A DNA stretch of 59,362 bases from an uncultured Spartobacteria bacterium. Its GTDB lineage: Bacteria; Verrucomicrobiota; Verrucomicrobiia; Chthoniobacterales; Chthoniobacteraceae. Shown here in pieces: positions 44,679 through 53,697 of the stretch. Positions within the stretch are counted from its first letter, which is position 1, and every line of letters starts with the position of its first letter. A program made the position numbers and the translations under genes. The stretch spans positions 1 through 59,362 of the forward strand of contig CAIZLD010000061.1 of NCBI GenBank assembly GCA_903933715.1, in the 5' to 3' direction. The notes below the pieces were generated by a model. The model did no database searches. It worked only from the letters and a program-made list of their open reading frames with translations, and was not told the DNA's origin.

Positions 44679-46037
44679 CTACCGCCCCGGCAGTGAAATC
44701 CCGCGCAGCTTGCGGTACAGGCCGACGGCATAGGAATCGGTCATGCCGGAAACATAGTCGGTCATCCGCAAAAGCCGCGTGTAGACGTCGGATGCGGGGG
44801 TGCGATTGGGTCCGATGCTTGGTTCAGGCGCGAGCTGAAGCAGGTTGCGCCAGCGCGGAGCCACTGATTTGCCATCCCGCGCCAACGCCTCCACCGCTTC
44901 CACAAACAAGTCGAGCAACCCGCCGATCACCTCAAAACCGGCCGCTTCGATCTCCAGCCCGCGCGGATTGCCATAGAGTCTTTTGCGGGAGCGGGCCACG
45001 ATCGATTCCAGCGGCTCGGCAACCTTGGTGCATTGGATGAGCGGCTGCTCGAATTTGCCCGCGAGGATTGCCGGTTCGTTTTCCACAAAAACTTGCGTCA
45101 CCTGCTCCAGTGCCTTGCCGACGGCGACCGCCCGCAGGAACTCAATCCCCGCCTCGTTGCCGCGCATCCGGGCGGCGATGTCGAGGAATTTCGGATCGCC
45201 GATCACCTCGGCAAACGCAAGGCTGGCTTCCTCGTAAGGAAGCAGCCCGAGCCGCACGCCATCCTCGAAATCGACGAGCCGGTAACAAATGTCGTCTGCC
45301 GCTTCCACCACCAATGCGAGCGGGTGACGACACCACCCGCAGTCGCGCTCCAAAAGCCCGGTATGTTGAGCCACTTCCGCAAAAAGGTCTGCCTCGGAAT
45401 CGAAAAACGAGAATTTCTTGGTGCTCGCCCGGCGATCCTTGGGATCGCGCGGCGGATGGGATGGCCGGGGATATTTCGCAAACGCCCCGAGCGTTGCGCA
45501 CGTCAGCTGTAACCCGCCCCGGTTATCAGGCATTTGGAGCCGTGTAAGAATGCGCATCCCTTGGGCATTGCCTTCAAAACGCTCGAAATCGCTGAACTTC
45601 GCGGGAATCCGCTTCAGTTCTTCATGCAATTTCCGCGCGACCGGCGAAGTGACAAACCAGTGGCGGATGGCGTCCTCGCCGGAGTGTCCAAAAGGAGGGT
45701 TGCCGATGTCGTGAGCCAGGCAGGCCGCCGCGACGACATCGCCGATGTCGGACGGATGGATGTTTGCCGGGCGATGCTTCTCGACAATGTGCGCGCCGAC
45801 GGCGGTGCCGAGCGAGCGCCCCACGCAACCGGCTTCGAGGCTGTGGGTGAGCCGGGTCCGCACGTAATCGCTTTCCGCCAGCGGAAACACTTGCGTTTTG
45901 TCCTGCAAGCGCCGGAACGCAGAAGAAAAAACGATCCGGTCGTAATCGCGCTGGAACGGGGAACGGAGCGCCTGGAGCGGCTCCGCATGGCGTTTGCCCA
46001 GGCGCGCGGGCGAAAGTAACCTCTCCCATTGCATCAT
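44679..46037 (-). CDS. dgt: dGTP triphosphohydrolase (HD domain)
   Basis: 452 residues. The metal-binding HD motif is present (LTHSLE H65, AHD H109-D110, PPFGHSGEDA) with the flanking VFSSAFRRLQDKTQVFPL and FEGNAQGMRILTRLQ blocks of the dGTPase family. It removes triphosphate from dNTPs and helps control their pools. The open frame extends to 46277 but the additional 80 codons are family 2 repeat sequence, so the start at 46037 (MMQWERLLSP) is chosen. Confidence 0.93.
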   Translation of the reverse strand: MMQWERLLSPARLGKRHAEPLQALRSPFQRDYDRIVFSSAFRRLQDKTQVFPLAESDYVRTRLTHSLEAGCVGRSLGTAVGAHIVEKHRPANIHPSDIGDVVAAACLAHDIGNPPFGHSGEDAIRHWFVTSPVARKLHEELKRIPAKFSDFERFEGNAQGMRILTRLQMPDNRGGLQLTCATLGAFAKYPRPSHPPRDPKDRRASTKKFSFFDSEADLFAEVAQHTGLLERDCGWCRHPLALVVEAADDICYRLVDFEDGVRLGLLPYEEASLAFAEVIGDPKFLDIAARMRGNEAGIEFLRAVAVGKALEQVTQVFVENEPAILAGKFEQPLIQCTKVAEPLESIVARSRKRLYGNPRGLEIEAAGFEVIGGLLDLFVEAVEALARDGKSVAPRWRNLLQLAPEPSIGPNRTPASDVYTRLLRMTDYVSGMTDSYAVGLYRKLRGISLPGR

Positions 46038-46114
46038 GCGCCTACCTCTAGCACTGGAGCGGCGGGGGGAGAAGAAGATTAGCCGCAAAAGGGTGCAAAA
46101 AGAACGGGAGGGCA

Positions 46115-46207
46115 GGTGGGTCGCGATTCCGGGCGCGATGGGAATGCGCCTGCCATTTTGCCCGGCGACCGTCGTCCGCAGATCGCCCTCGGAGAGGTCG
46201 ATCCACC
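46115..46207. repeat. Palindromic intergenic repeat, family 2, copy 2
   Basis: Arms aggtgggtcgcg (46115-46126) and cgatccacct (46199-46208), with the same inner pattern ccgggcgcgat as the copy at 37511-37600. Confidence 0.75.
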
Positions 46208-46225
46208 TACGCTTCATGCTCCAGT

Positions 46226-46837
46226 TTAAAAAAGCCGGTGCAGCCAATCGAACCCGGCTTTGCCCAGCAATAGCCATGCTCCGAAGTAAATCCAGCCGGC
46301 GATTCCAAAAAAATAGCCGGCCAGAATCAGCGCACCGTCGCTTTCCATCAATCCGGCGGTCAAAAGCAGGATGGAGAGGCTCGGCAGCGTGTTCATCACC
46401 GGGACCATGATCGGCAGAAAGAGAAATATTCCCCCGGAGGCAATTGCCGCGCCAATGAGGGAGGTCATTGCGGGGCCGCGCTGCATGAATACGAACCGGG
46501 GCTTGGCCAGACGCTCCATCCGCTGCACCACTTTGATCAACGCGCCGAGAATTTTACGCAGCGTTTCGGGCGAAAGCTCCCGGCGCAAAACAAACGCAGG
46601 CAGCCACGGTTTGCGGCCGCAGGCCAACTGCCCGCCCATCAAGATCAGCGCCGCACCAAATGGAGTGGAGAGCCCCGGGACGCTCGGAATCACAAACGGG
46701 GCGGCCAGGAGCATCATTAAAAGCGCGAACCCACGTTCCGCAAGCCGGGTCTCGATCTCACCAATGCTCAGGGAACGGTTCTCGGTTTGGGCCTGGAGAC
46801 GTTGGAGCTCTTCGGAAAGGCGGGACGGTTCGGTCAT
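46226..46837 (-). CDS. ExoD-family exopolysaccharide synthesis protein
   Basis: 203 residues, four or five hydrophobic segments, with the ExoD block PFVIPSVPGLSTPFGAALIL and LPIMVPVMNTLPSLSILLLT. The family is linked to exopolysaccharide production, though the biochemical role is unknown. Start at 46837 (MTEPSRLS) is preferred over 46903 because the family begins there. The ORF is 188 bases upstream of the dGTPase gene on the same strand. Confidence 0.85.
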   Translation of the reverse strand: MTEPSRLSEELQRLQAQTENRSLSIGEIETRLAERGFALLMMLLAAPFVIPSVPGLSTPFGAALILMGGQLACGRKPWLPAFVLRRELSPETLRKILGALIKVVQRMERLAKPRFVFMQRGPAMTSLIGAAIASGGIFLFLPIMVPVMNTLPSLSILLLTAGLMESDGALILAGYFFGIAGWIYFGAWLLLGKAGFDWLHRLF

Positions 46838-47230
46838 GGATCTTAATGAGGATTGCGGGGCAGTCAAAACGGAGATCGCCCCGGAATCAAGCCCTGAGGC
46901 CATGAATAACCCGTGAAAAAAGTCGGGAACGCAGGGCTTCAGCCAGCGTTTTTCTTTTTACAAGAGAAGCCCGGCTGAAGCCGGCTGGGGCATCGGGGTG
47001 AATCCCAACCACCGGCTGAAGCCGGTGGCAAAGCGGATTTGCCGGCTAAAGACCGGCATGAGAAAACTTTTTCATAGGCTTTGAGCCAAACGCCCATGCA
47101 CCCCCGGAAAAAACTGTCCCAGTAGCCAACGGGCAGACCGCCGATGACAAACGCTCATGCACCCCCGGAAAAAACAAACTTCAATTTTCGTTAGCCAAGC
47201 GGCTGCCGGTTCCCTATGTTAATAAATCCT
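46838..47230. other. Repeat-rich intergenic region before the GreA-type gene
   Basis: 393 bases without a gene. It contains multiple GCCGGY-type palindromes, such as ccaccggc-tgaa-gccggtgg (47009-47028), and a 27-base direct repeat pair (below). Promoter elements for the downstream gene were not identified with confidence. Confidence 0.7.
47088..47175. repeat. 27-base direct repeat pair
   Basis: aaacgcccatgcacccccgg (then aaaaaac) at 47088-47114 and aaacgctcatgcacccccgg (then aaaaaac) at 47149-47175, one mismatch, spaced 34 bases. Located 55 bases before the GreA-type gene start. Confidence 0.85.
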
Positions 47231-49069
47231 ATGCAAGCCGAGATAGAAAAAGCCGTTCAAGCGGGCAAAATCACCCCTCACGTCGCCTCCAACCTCGAAA
47301 AGCTCCCCACGGGCGCTTACTGTTTGCACAAAAGCTGGGGATTCGGACGGATTGCCGAGGTCAATTTTCTCCTCAATCAAGCGACCATCGATTTTAAAGC
47401 CAAGAAGGGCCACACCATGCAGCTGCAATATGCGGCTGAATCGCTGACCCCTTTGCCCGATAATCATATTCTCGTCCGCAAAGTCACCGAAGCCGACGTG
47501 ATCAAAATGCTGGCCAAGGAAGACGCTCTCGCGCTTGTCCGCGCCATTTTGAGCAACTACGGCGGCAAAGCGACGCAGGATCAAATTGCCCAGGCGCTTT
47601 CGGGCGAAATTTTCAATGAGGCGGAATTCAAACGCTGGTGGGACAGCACCAAAAAGCTCCTTAAAAAGGACGGCCTGATCGCTCTCCCGACCAAAAAATC
47701 GGACCCGATCGTTCTGCGCGAAAAATCGATCTCCCATACCGACGAACTTCTTGCCGCGTTTACCTCAGCCCGCCAGACCAAGGCGCAAATCGCCGCGCTC
47801 GACCAGATTCTCAAAAATGCCGATGAATTCAAAGGTCACGGGCAGCTCCCGGCCATCATTGCCGCTGTGGAGGACGCCGCTCAAAAAAGCCGCCGCCTGA
47901 ACACAGCGCAGGCGCTGGAGCTGATCCTTGTCCGGGACGAATTATGCGACATCACAGGCATTGCCCGTGGCGAAGGGGCGATCACGCTGGGCGATATTCT
48001 CCGCGAAGAGGAACGCCGTTTGCACGAAATTCTAAACGACGTACCCGCCGCCAAACAACGGCGCGTTCTGGCCGCTTTCGCCGGAGCGTTTGACGAAGAA
48101 AAATGGGTGGAAAAAATCCTGTCTCTTATGAGCAAGGGGAGCATCCGCATCGTCACCGAGATCGGGCGGGTTCTCGTGGAGATGGGCAAGAAAGAGGAAC
48201 TCCACCGGGAACTCGACCGGTGGCTGGGAGATCACACCATCTCCGCCGAAGTCCTTACCTGGCTTTGCAAGGAACGCGGCGGCCCGTTCGCCGCGATGGT
48301 CGATGCCCGGGTGTTGAGCGCCATTCTTTCCGCACTGGAGCGCGATCAGTTCAACGAGATCAAGCGCGGCAGCAAGCTCCATGATCTCATTCTCGAAGAT
48401 CGGGAATTGATTCCGGACATGCTCGCCGGGTCCGAGCCGGAAACCGTGCGCGACACCATCCGCAAGGTGATGCTCTCGGGCGTGTTCGAGGAACTCAATA
48501 AACGCTCCATCCTGGGCCGGATCATCCGCATTTATCCTGAAATGGAATCGATGCTGACCGGCGACACCCCGTCCGAAAAACAGGAAGCGTTGATCGTTTC
48601 CTGGGAAAGCCTTGAAAAGCGCAAAGCTGAACTGGACGATCTGGTGAAGCGGAAAATCCCGGAGAACATCAAAGAAATCTCGATCGCCCGTTCCTACGGC
48701 GATTTGCGCGAGAACTTTGAGTTCAAGGCCGCCAAGGAAATGCAACGTGTTCTATCCCGCCGCCGGGCGGAAACCGAGCGCGATCTCGGGCTCGCACGCG
48801 GAACCGATTTCGCCAATCCCGATACTTCCGTCGTTTCCATTGGAACGACCGTGACGCTGAAGGAGACCGGCGACGGACGCACGGACATCTACACCATCCT
48901 GGGGGCATGGGATAGCGACCCGAAAGCGGGCATCATCTCCTACAAAGCCGGAATATCGCAGGCGCTGCTGGGTCACAAGGTGGGCGAGAAACTCGATCTC
49001 CCGACCGAACACGGCGACCGCATCGCGGAAATCGTCAGCATTGAACCGTGGCGTAAACCGGCGCAATAG
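47231..49069 (+). CDS. Large protein with C-terminal GreA/GreB transcript-cleavage domain
   Basis: 612 residues. The last 165 residues are a GreA-type domain: a coiled coil with the tip motif ISIARSYGDLRENFEFKAAK, where D491 and E494 match the catalytic acids of GreA, followed by the FKBP-like half (SVVSIGTTVTLKETGDGRTD, GHKVGEKLDL). The preceding 440 residues have no recognised domain; they are helical, with a KOW/Tudor-like start (PTGAYCLHKSWGFGRIAEVN) and HEAT-like helices. Ordinary GreA is about 158 residues. It likely acts on paused RNA polymerase; the function of the N-terminal part is unknown. Start at 47231 is chosen; 47216 is possible. Confidence 0.87.
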   Translation: MQAEIEKAVQAGKITPHVASNLEKLPTGAYCLHKSWGFGRIAEVNFLLNQATIDFKAKKGHTMQLQYAAESLTPLPDNHILVRKVTEADVIKMLAKEDALALVRAILSNYGGKATQDQIAQALSGEIFNEAEFKRWWDSTKKLLKKDGLIALPTKKSDPIVLREKSISHTDELLAAFTSARQTKAQIAALDQILKNADEFKGHGQLPAIIAAVEDAAQKSRRLNTAQALELILVRDELCDITGIARGEGAITLGDILREEERRLHEILNDVPAAKQRRVLAAFAGAFDEEKWVEKILSLMSKGSIRIVTEIGRVLVEMGKKEELHRELDRWLGDHTISAEVLTWLCKERGGPFAAMVDARVLSAILSALERDQFNEIKRGSKLHDLILEDRELIPDMLAGSEPETVRDTIRKVMLSGVFEELNKRSILGRIIRIYPEMESMLTGDTPSEKQEALIVSWESLEKRKAELDDLVKRKIPENIKEISIARSYGDLRENFEFKAAKEMQRVLSRRRAETERDLGLARGTDFANPDTSVVSIGTTVTLKETGDGRTDIYTILGAWDSDPKAGIISYKAGISQALLGHKVGEKLDLPTEHGDRIAEIVSIEPWRKPAQ

Positions 49070-49088
49070 CGCGGGTCTTACGGTCGAT

Positions 49089-49550
49089 TTAAATTTGCAT
49101 TTCCAATGCGCAGAGGCGCTCCAGGAGTTCCTGGGGCGTTGAAGCGCCGAGCAGGGCGGCTTCCCCTTTTTCGGTTCGAAAAATGCGCGCCAGCGCCCCG
49201 ATGATCCGCAAATAGTCCGAGGCGAGCGCCAGCGGCACACCGATCACAACAATCAAATGGATGCGCACGCCGGACTCTTCAAAGAGGATGCCGCCGGGCG
49301 ACTGCGCAACGGCCATGACCATTTCATGCACTGCCTTGGAGCGGACGTGGGCGATGCAGATGCCGGCCCCAAAGTCGTTGGTGATGCATGCCGCGCCCGC
49401 CATGATCCCGTTGTAGAATTGATCCCAATCGGTCAACCGCTCGTCCCGTTCCAGCAGGTCGGCGACTTTGGAAAGGGCGCGGGCGCGCGTCTCGGCCTTC
49501 AAACCGACGAGGATGTGTTTGGGGCTGAGAATGTCGGCGATGGTGATCAT
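49089..49550 (-). CDS. PTS EIIA-type (PtsN-like) phosphocarrier protein
   Basis: 153 residues. Structure of a fructose/nitrogen PTS EIIA domain: MITIADILSP, LTDWDQFYNGIMAGAA and the phosphorylatable H68 in GAGICIAHVRSKAVHEMVM. Such proteins take phosphate from HPr or NPr and regulate metabolism. It overlaps the NAD kinase stop by ATGA at 49547-49550 and closes the leftward operon. No EI or HPr in the window. Confidence 0.85.
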   Translation of the reverse strand: MITIADILSPKHILVGLKAETRARALSKVADLLERDERLTDWDQFYNGIMAGAACITNDFGAGICIAHVRSKAVHEMVMAVAQSPGGILFEESGVRIHLIVVIGVPLALASDYLRIIGALARIFRTEKGEAALLGASTPQELLERLCALEMQI

Positions 49551-50431
49551 ACGGCGCTGCCGCTCCATTTGAGCTTCTCGCGCAAAACTTCACAAAACGA
49601 AAATTCAGGCACCATGGCCAGCGAAAGTTCCATGGAGCTTTTTCGGATTTGGACCACATCCCCATCGCGCACTTTCATAGGCCCATGTCCATCAACGGTG
49701 AGGATCACATCGCTCTGGCCCGCCACGGGGCTTACGGTGATTGTCGATCGATCGGCGATCACGAGACTGCGATTGGCCAAGACGTGCGGGCAGACGGGGG
49801 TCACAACGAGCACCCCGGCATCCGGGGCGATCACGGGACCGCCTGCGGAAAGCGAATATGCGGTGGACCCTGTGGGGGTAGCGACGATCAAGCCGTCTGC
49901 GTTGTATTGCGTCAAGTTCACCCCGTCAACCCAAGTATCGAGCTTGATGAGCCGGGAGAGCGCGCCCCGGCTGATGACCGCCTCGTTGAGCCCGATGCGC
50001 CGGGAAAGCAGCTTGCCTTCGCGTTCGAGCGTCACGACCAAAAGCGCCCGCTGGCTCAACCGATATTTTCCCGAGCAGACGGCGTCCACGGCCTGATGGG
50101 CATGACTGGAGCTCACGCACGTCAGGAACCCGAGCGAGCCCAGGTTGATCCCAAAGACCGGGCAGAGATTTTCGCCCATCTCGTGAACGACTCTCAAAAT
50201 CGTGCCGTCTCCGCCCAATACCAGCAGCATCGTGCATTTCTCCCCCAGTTCGGCCACGGAAACCCCGCCCGGTTCACCGATGAGAGCGGCGCTCTCGGTT
50301 TCGAGGAGGACGGTCTTGCCGCAGGCGCGCAACTCGCCCGTCAATAAACGAAGCAAATCGGCGGCATTGGGTTTTTGGGCGTGGGCGACGAGACCCACCG
50401 GCCCGGTTGCACCTTGATTTGGAGGAGGCAT
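49547..50431 (-). CDS. nadK: NAD kinase
   Basis: 294 residues. Motifs LVLGGDGTILRVV (ATP/NAD binding), NADGLIVATPTGSTAYSLSA and GHGPMKVRDGDVV are diagnostic. It phosphorylates NAD to NADP. Start: ATG at 50431 is chosen; a TTG at 50449 would overlap the tlyA stop by four bases, the pattern seen elsewhere in the operon, and cannot be excluded. Confidence 0.94.
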   Translation of the reverse strand: MPPPNQGATGPVGLVAHAQKPNAADLLRLLTGELRACGKTVLLETESAALIGEPGGVSVAELGEKCTMLLVLGGDGTILRVVHEMGENLCPVFGINLGSLGFLTCVSSSHAHQAVDAVCSGKYRLSQRALLVVTLEREGKLLSRRIGLNEAVISRGALSRLIKLDTWVDGVNLTQYNADGLIVATPTGSTAYSLSAGGPVIAPDAGVLVVTPVCPHVLANRSLVIADRSTITVSPVAGQSDVILTVDGHGPMKVRDGDVVQIRKSSMELSLAMVPEFSFCEVLREKLKWSGSAV

Positions 50432-50445
50432 GCGCAGTTCTTTAA

Positions 50446-51189
50446 TCAAATTTTACGCAAACATGCCAGAAATTCCCGGTTCCCCTCACCACCCAGAATC
50501 GGGGACTCGATCACTCCGCTCCACATCAGGCCATCGGTTTGGGCAACGAATTGCTCGATTTTATCGACGGCGCGCTGATGGGCAGCGGGATCGCGGACGA
50601 CGCCATGCCCGGCATCGACCTCCTCTTTGCCCAGCTCAAACTGCGGCTTGATCAACGCCAGAACGACCCCGCCCGGAGCGAGCAGCGGGAAGGCGGCGGG
50701 CAGAATCAAGGTGAGCGAGATGAATGAAACGTCAATGACGCACACGTCGATGGGATCGGGAATATCATCGCGGGTGAGATAGCGGGCGTTGAGCTTCTCC
50801 CGGACCACCACGCGCGGGTCGCTGCGGATTTTCCAATCGAGCTGGCTATGACCGACGTCGATCGCGTGGACCTTGGCCGCGCCGTGTTGAAGCAGGCAAT
50901 CGGTGAAACCGCCGGTGGAAGCGCCGACGTCAAGGCAGACGCGCCCGGTCGGATCGACGCCAAAATGCTTCAGCGCCGCTTCCATTTTCAGCCCACCGCG
51001 ACCGACATAGCGGCATTCCTGTTTGACGGAAATCTCGGCGTCTTCGGGGATGCGGGTTCCCGGTTTATCGGCCAGCGCCTCCCCCACCCTAACCAGGCCC
51101 GCCATGATGGCGCGCTGGGCTTTTTCGCGGCTTTGGAAGAGACCGCGCTCCACGAGCAAAAGATCGAGGCGCTGTTTTTGCGGTTTCAT
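50446..51189 (-). CDS. tlyA: TlyA-family rRNA methyltransferase / hemolysin-like
   Basis: 247 residues. N-terminal S4 RNA-binding domain (QRLDLLLVERGLFQSREKAQ), then a SAM-dependent FtsJ-like methyltransferase (VCLDVGASTGGFTDCLL, VIDVSFISL, LIKPQFELGKEEV). TlyA proteins 2'-O-methylate 16S and 23S rRNA. ATGA overlap with the M16 peptidase fixes the start at 51189. Confidence 0.93.
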   Translation of the reverse strand: MKPQKQRLDLLLVERGLFQSREKAQRAIMAGLVRVGEALADKPGTRIPEDAEISVKQECRYVGRGGLKMEAALKHFGVDPTGRVCLDVGASTGGFTDCLLQHGAAKVHAIDVGHSQLDWKIRSDPRVVVREKLNARYLTRDDIPDPIDVCVIDVSFISLTLILPAAFPLLAPGGVVLALIKPQFELGKEEVDAGHGVVRDPAAHQRAVDKIEQFVAQTDGLMWSGVIESPILGGEGNREFLACLRKI

Positions 51190-52454
51190 TGAGCAAGCCA
51201 CGATTGGATTTTTTCCTCAGCAAGGGCGGGCCCGGCGACCGCAACCCCAAGCCGCGAGCGCAAGAGGCAGGTCTCGGCGACGGCTCGAATTTCCTCCGGG
51301 GTCACGGCCAGGAGGCGCTCTTCAACTTCCTGCGGCGGGATGACTCTGCCAAACGACAAGAGCGATTCACCCATCCACGTCATCTGGCCGGAGGTGCTCT
51401 CCAACCCCATCAAAGTCTGGCCCAGCGTGTAATCGCGGGCTTTGCGCAGCTCGCCCGCGCGGGGCGGTTGCGAGGCGATGCGGTCCAGTTCGTCCATGAT
51501 CAGCCGCAACGATTTCTCCACCTTTGCGGGCTCGATGGCGGCAAAAAACGTCAACGCGCCGGTGTCCTCCAAGGCCACGATGCTGCTCTGGATCGAGTAA
51601 CAAAATCCGTAACGCTCGCGCAGTTTTTGGAAAAGCCGTGAACTCATGTTCTCGCCCAAAATAACGCTCAAGAGCTTCAACGCAAAGCGCCGCTCGTCGA
51701 GCCGTCCGAAGGCTTGAAAGCCGAGCGCGAGATGCGTCTGCTCAATCTCTTCCTTCACTGTCTTGACCCACGGGCGCTTTACGCCGCCTTCGGGGCTGGA
51801 TTTTTCAAAACGCGGCAGGCGGCCCTTGGGAAGCGAGCCCATCGTGGGCCCCATCAACTCCATCACGCGCTCGTGCGCGGCGGCTCCGGCCACGGTAACC
51901 AAAATCGTTTTTCCGTTGTAATGCGATTCTTTGAAAGCGAGAAATTTCTCCCGATCCAGCCCGGCAATGCTTTCAACTGTTCCGGTGAGCGGTCGCCCGA
52001 GCGGGTGACCGGGCCAGAGGACTTCGGAGAGCAGTTCCTCGATGTATTGGCCCGGATTGTCATGGACCATGAGGATCTCCTCGCGGATCACGTCCCGTTC
52101 CCGCTCGATCTCAGCGGGAGCAAATTGGGAATGGAGGATCATATCGCCGAGCACATCGCAAAGCACCGGCAGATGCCGCGCCCCCGCCTTCGCGTAATAG
52201 CAAGTGTGATCCTCGGTGGTGAACGCGTTTAAATAGCCGCCCACCCCTTCGACCGCCTCGGTGATTTTCCGGGCGTTGCGGCGCTCGGTCCCTTTGAACA
52301 TGAGGTGTTCGAGAAAATGGGAAATCCCGCAGAGAGTCGGCGGTTCATGGCGTCCGCCAACGGCTGCCCAGATGCCGACACTGACCGTTTTCATGTGCGG
52401 CATCTCGACCGACGCGATCCGGACGCCGTTGGGGAGCGTGGTTAAGCGGGTCAT
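51186..52454 (-). CDS. M16 family zinc peptidase
   Basis: 422 residues. The inverted zinc motif HFLEH (HxxEH) with the distal Glu in REEILMVHDNPGQY, and the C-terminal domain with ERYGFCYSIQSS. It cleaves small or misfolded peptides; the processing-peptidase PqqL/YmxG type is likely. No second inactive M16 subunit is adjacent. Coupled to tlyA and ispD by ATGA overlaps. Confidence 0.92.
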   Translation of the reverse strand: MTRLTTLPNGVRIASVEMPHMKTVSVGIWAAVGGRHEPPTLCGISHFLEHLMFKGTERRNARKITEAVEGVGGYLNAFTTEDHTCYYAKAGARHLPVLCDVLGDMILHSQFAPAEIERERDVIREEILMVHDNPGQYIEELLSEVLWPGHPLGRPLTGTVESIAGLDREKFLAFKESHYNGKTILVTVAGAAAHERVMELMGPTMGSLPKGRLPRFEKSSPEGGVKRPWVKTVKEEIEQTHLALGFQAFGRLDERRFALKLLSVILGENMSSRLFQKLRERYGFCYSIQSSIVALEDTGALTFFAAIEPAKVEKSLRLIMDELDRIASQPPRAGELRKARDYTLGQTLMGLESTSGQMTWMGESLLSFGRVIPPQEVEERLLAVTPEEIRAVAETCLLRSRLGVAVAGPALAEEKIQSWLAQ

Positions 52455-53134
52455 TGAGGGGTGCGGCTCTCCAGAATCAGTTGAGCCAGGGCGAGATCGC
52501 CGGGAAGGGTGATTTTGAAATTTGGTGCGTCGATGCGGGTTAAAAACACCGAGACGCCGAGACGTTGGACGGCGGAAACTTCATCAGTGACCGCCTCGTT
52601 GCTGCGAAGCACCTGTTGGTAGGCCCGTTCCAGCAAGGCGGCCAAAAAGATCTGCGGGGTCTGCATCGCCCAAAGGTTATCCCGGTCCACACCGCCCATC
52701 ACCGCGCCGTCGGCATTGGCCCGTTTCAGCGTGTCCGAGATCGGCATGGCACAGGCGGATGCGCCGTGATGCCGAGCCTTGTCGTAACACGCCTGGATCG
52801 CGCCGGGCGTGATAAGCGGGCGCGCGGCGTCGTGGACGGCCACGTAATCGCCCGAATGCGCCCGGGCCGCTTGCAAGCCGTTCCAGACGGAAAGATGGCG
52901 CTCGCCCCCCCCGGCCACGACGCGCGCCAGTTTGGTAATCCCGTGGTCACGGCAAAGCTCCTCAAATTCCGCCACCCGGTCCTCCCGCGTGACCAGCACG
53001 ATGCGCTCCACGATTGGAGTGGCTTCAAACGCCAACAGGGAATGGGCGGCGACCGGCTTCCCGGCAAGATTCGCCGTCAGCTTGTCAAATCCCATGCGCC
53101 GGCTGCTCCCGGCGGCCACCATGATTGCGATCAT
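52451..53134 (-). CDS. ispD: 2-C-methyl-D-erythritol 4-phosphate cytidylyltransferase
   Basis: 227 residues. IMVAAGSSRRMGFDKLTANL (CTP loop), YVAVHDAARPLITPGAI and ALLERAYQ are IspD hallmarks. Third step of the MEP isoprenoid pathway. Nine bases after yqeY and overlapping the M16 gene by ATGA. Confidence 0.94.
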   Translation of the reverse strand: MIAIMVAAGSSRRMGFDKLTANLAGKPVAAHSLLAFEATPIVERIVLVTREDRVAEFEELCRDHGITKLARVVAGGGERHLSVWNGLQAARAHSGDYVAVHDAARPLITPGAIQACYDKARHHGASACAMPISDTLKRANADGAVMGGVDRDNLWAMQTPQIFLAALLERAYQQVLRSNEAVTDEVSAVQRLGVSVFLTRIDAPNFKITLPGDLALAQLILESRTPQ

Positions 53135-53143
53135 GAATAAAGC

Positions 53144-53596
53144 CTACGCCAACTGCCTGGCAACTTCCATACTCAATGCCTTGCCATCGGCACGTCCGGC
53201 CGCTTTTACCGAGGCAATCTTCATCACCGCCCCCATTTGCGCTTTGGAGGAAGCTCCGGCTTCTTCGATGGCCGATTTGACCAGCGCGGAAAGCTCCTCC
53301 GGGGTCATTGCCTTGGGAAGGTATTCCCGGAGAATCGCCATCTCGGCTTCTTCCTTGGCGGCGAGCTCGGGGCGTCCTCCCTTGGTGAAGCTCTCGATCG
53401 AGTCCTGGCGCTGTTTGACCTGCTTGCGGATGACGGCGGAAACATCGGCATCCTCCAAAACCACAGCGGGGCCGCCTTTCTCGATGGCCAGGTTCTTCAA
53501 CGCGGCTTTCAACATCCGAAGCACCCCAAGCCGCTCGGCCTGTTTGGCCTTCATGGCGTCCTTCAAGTCATTATCGATTTGTTGCTGTAAGCTCAT
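53144..53596 (-). CDS. GatB/YqeY domain protein
   Basis: 150 residues. MSLQQQIDNDLKDAMKAKQA and EILR...EEEAEMAILREYLPKAMT with the C-terminal ASVKAAGRADGKALSMEVAR are typical of YqeY, a tRNA-amidotransferase-like protein of unclear role. It heads the leftward operon (yqeY, ispD, M16, tlyA, nadK, EIIA). The 19 upstream residues of the open frame are excluded. Confidence 0.9.
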   Translation of the reverse strand: MSLQQQIDNDLKDAMKAKQAERLGVLRMLKAALKNLAIEKGGPAVVLEDADVSAVIRKQVKQRQDSIESFTKGGRPELAAKEEAEMAILREYLPKAMTPEELSALVKSAIEEAGASSKAQMGAVMKIASVKAAGRADGKALSMEVARQLA

Positions 53597-53697
53597 GCAG
53601 AATAAGATGAAACGAAACCGGCTCGGGAAAAAGAAGAATCTCGCGCAACCCAAGGCTTGCGCCGGGAGCCCAAGACCGCGAAACTCCCCGGCTCTTC

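Noticed and set aside
46038-46277. 80-codon N-terminal extension of the dGTPase
   Set aside because: It lies within and around the family 2 palindromic repeat and overlaps the ExoD end; translation looks like repeat sequence.
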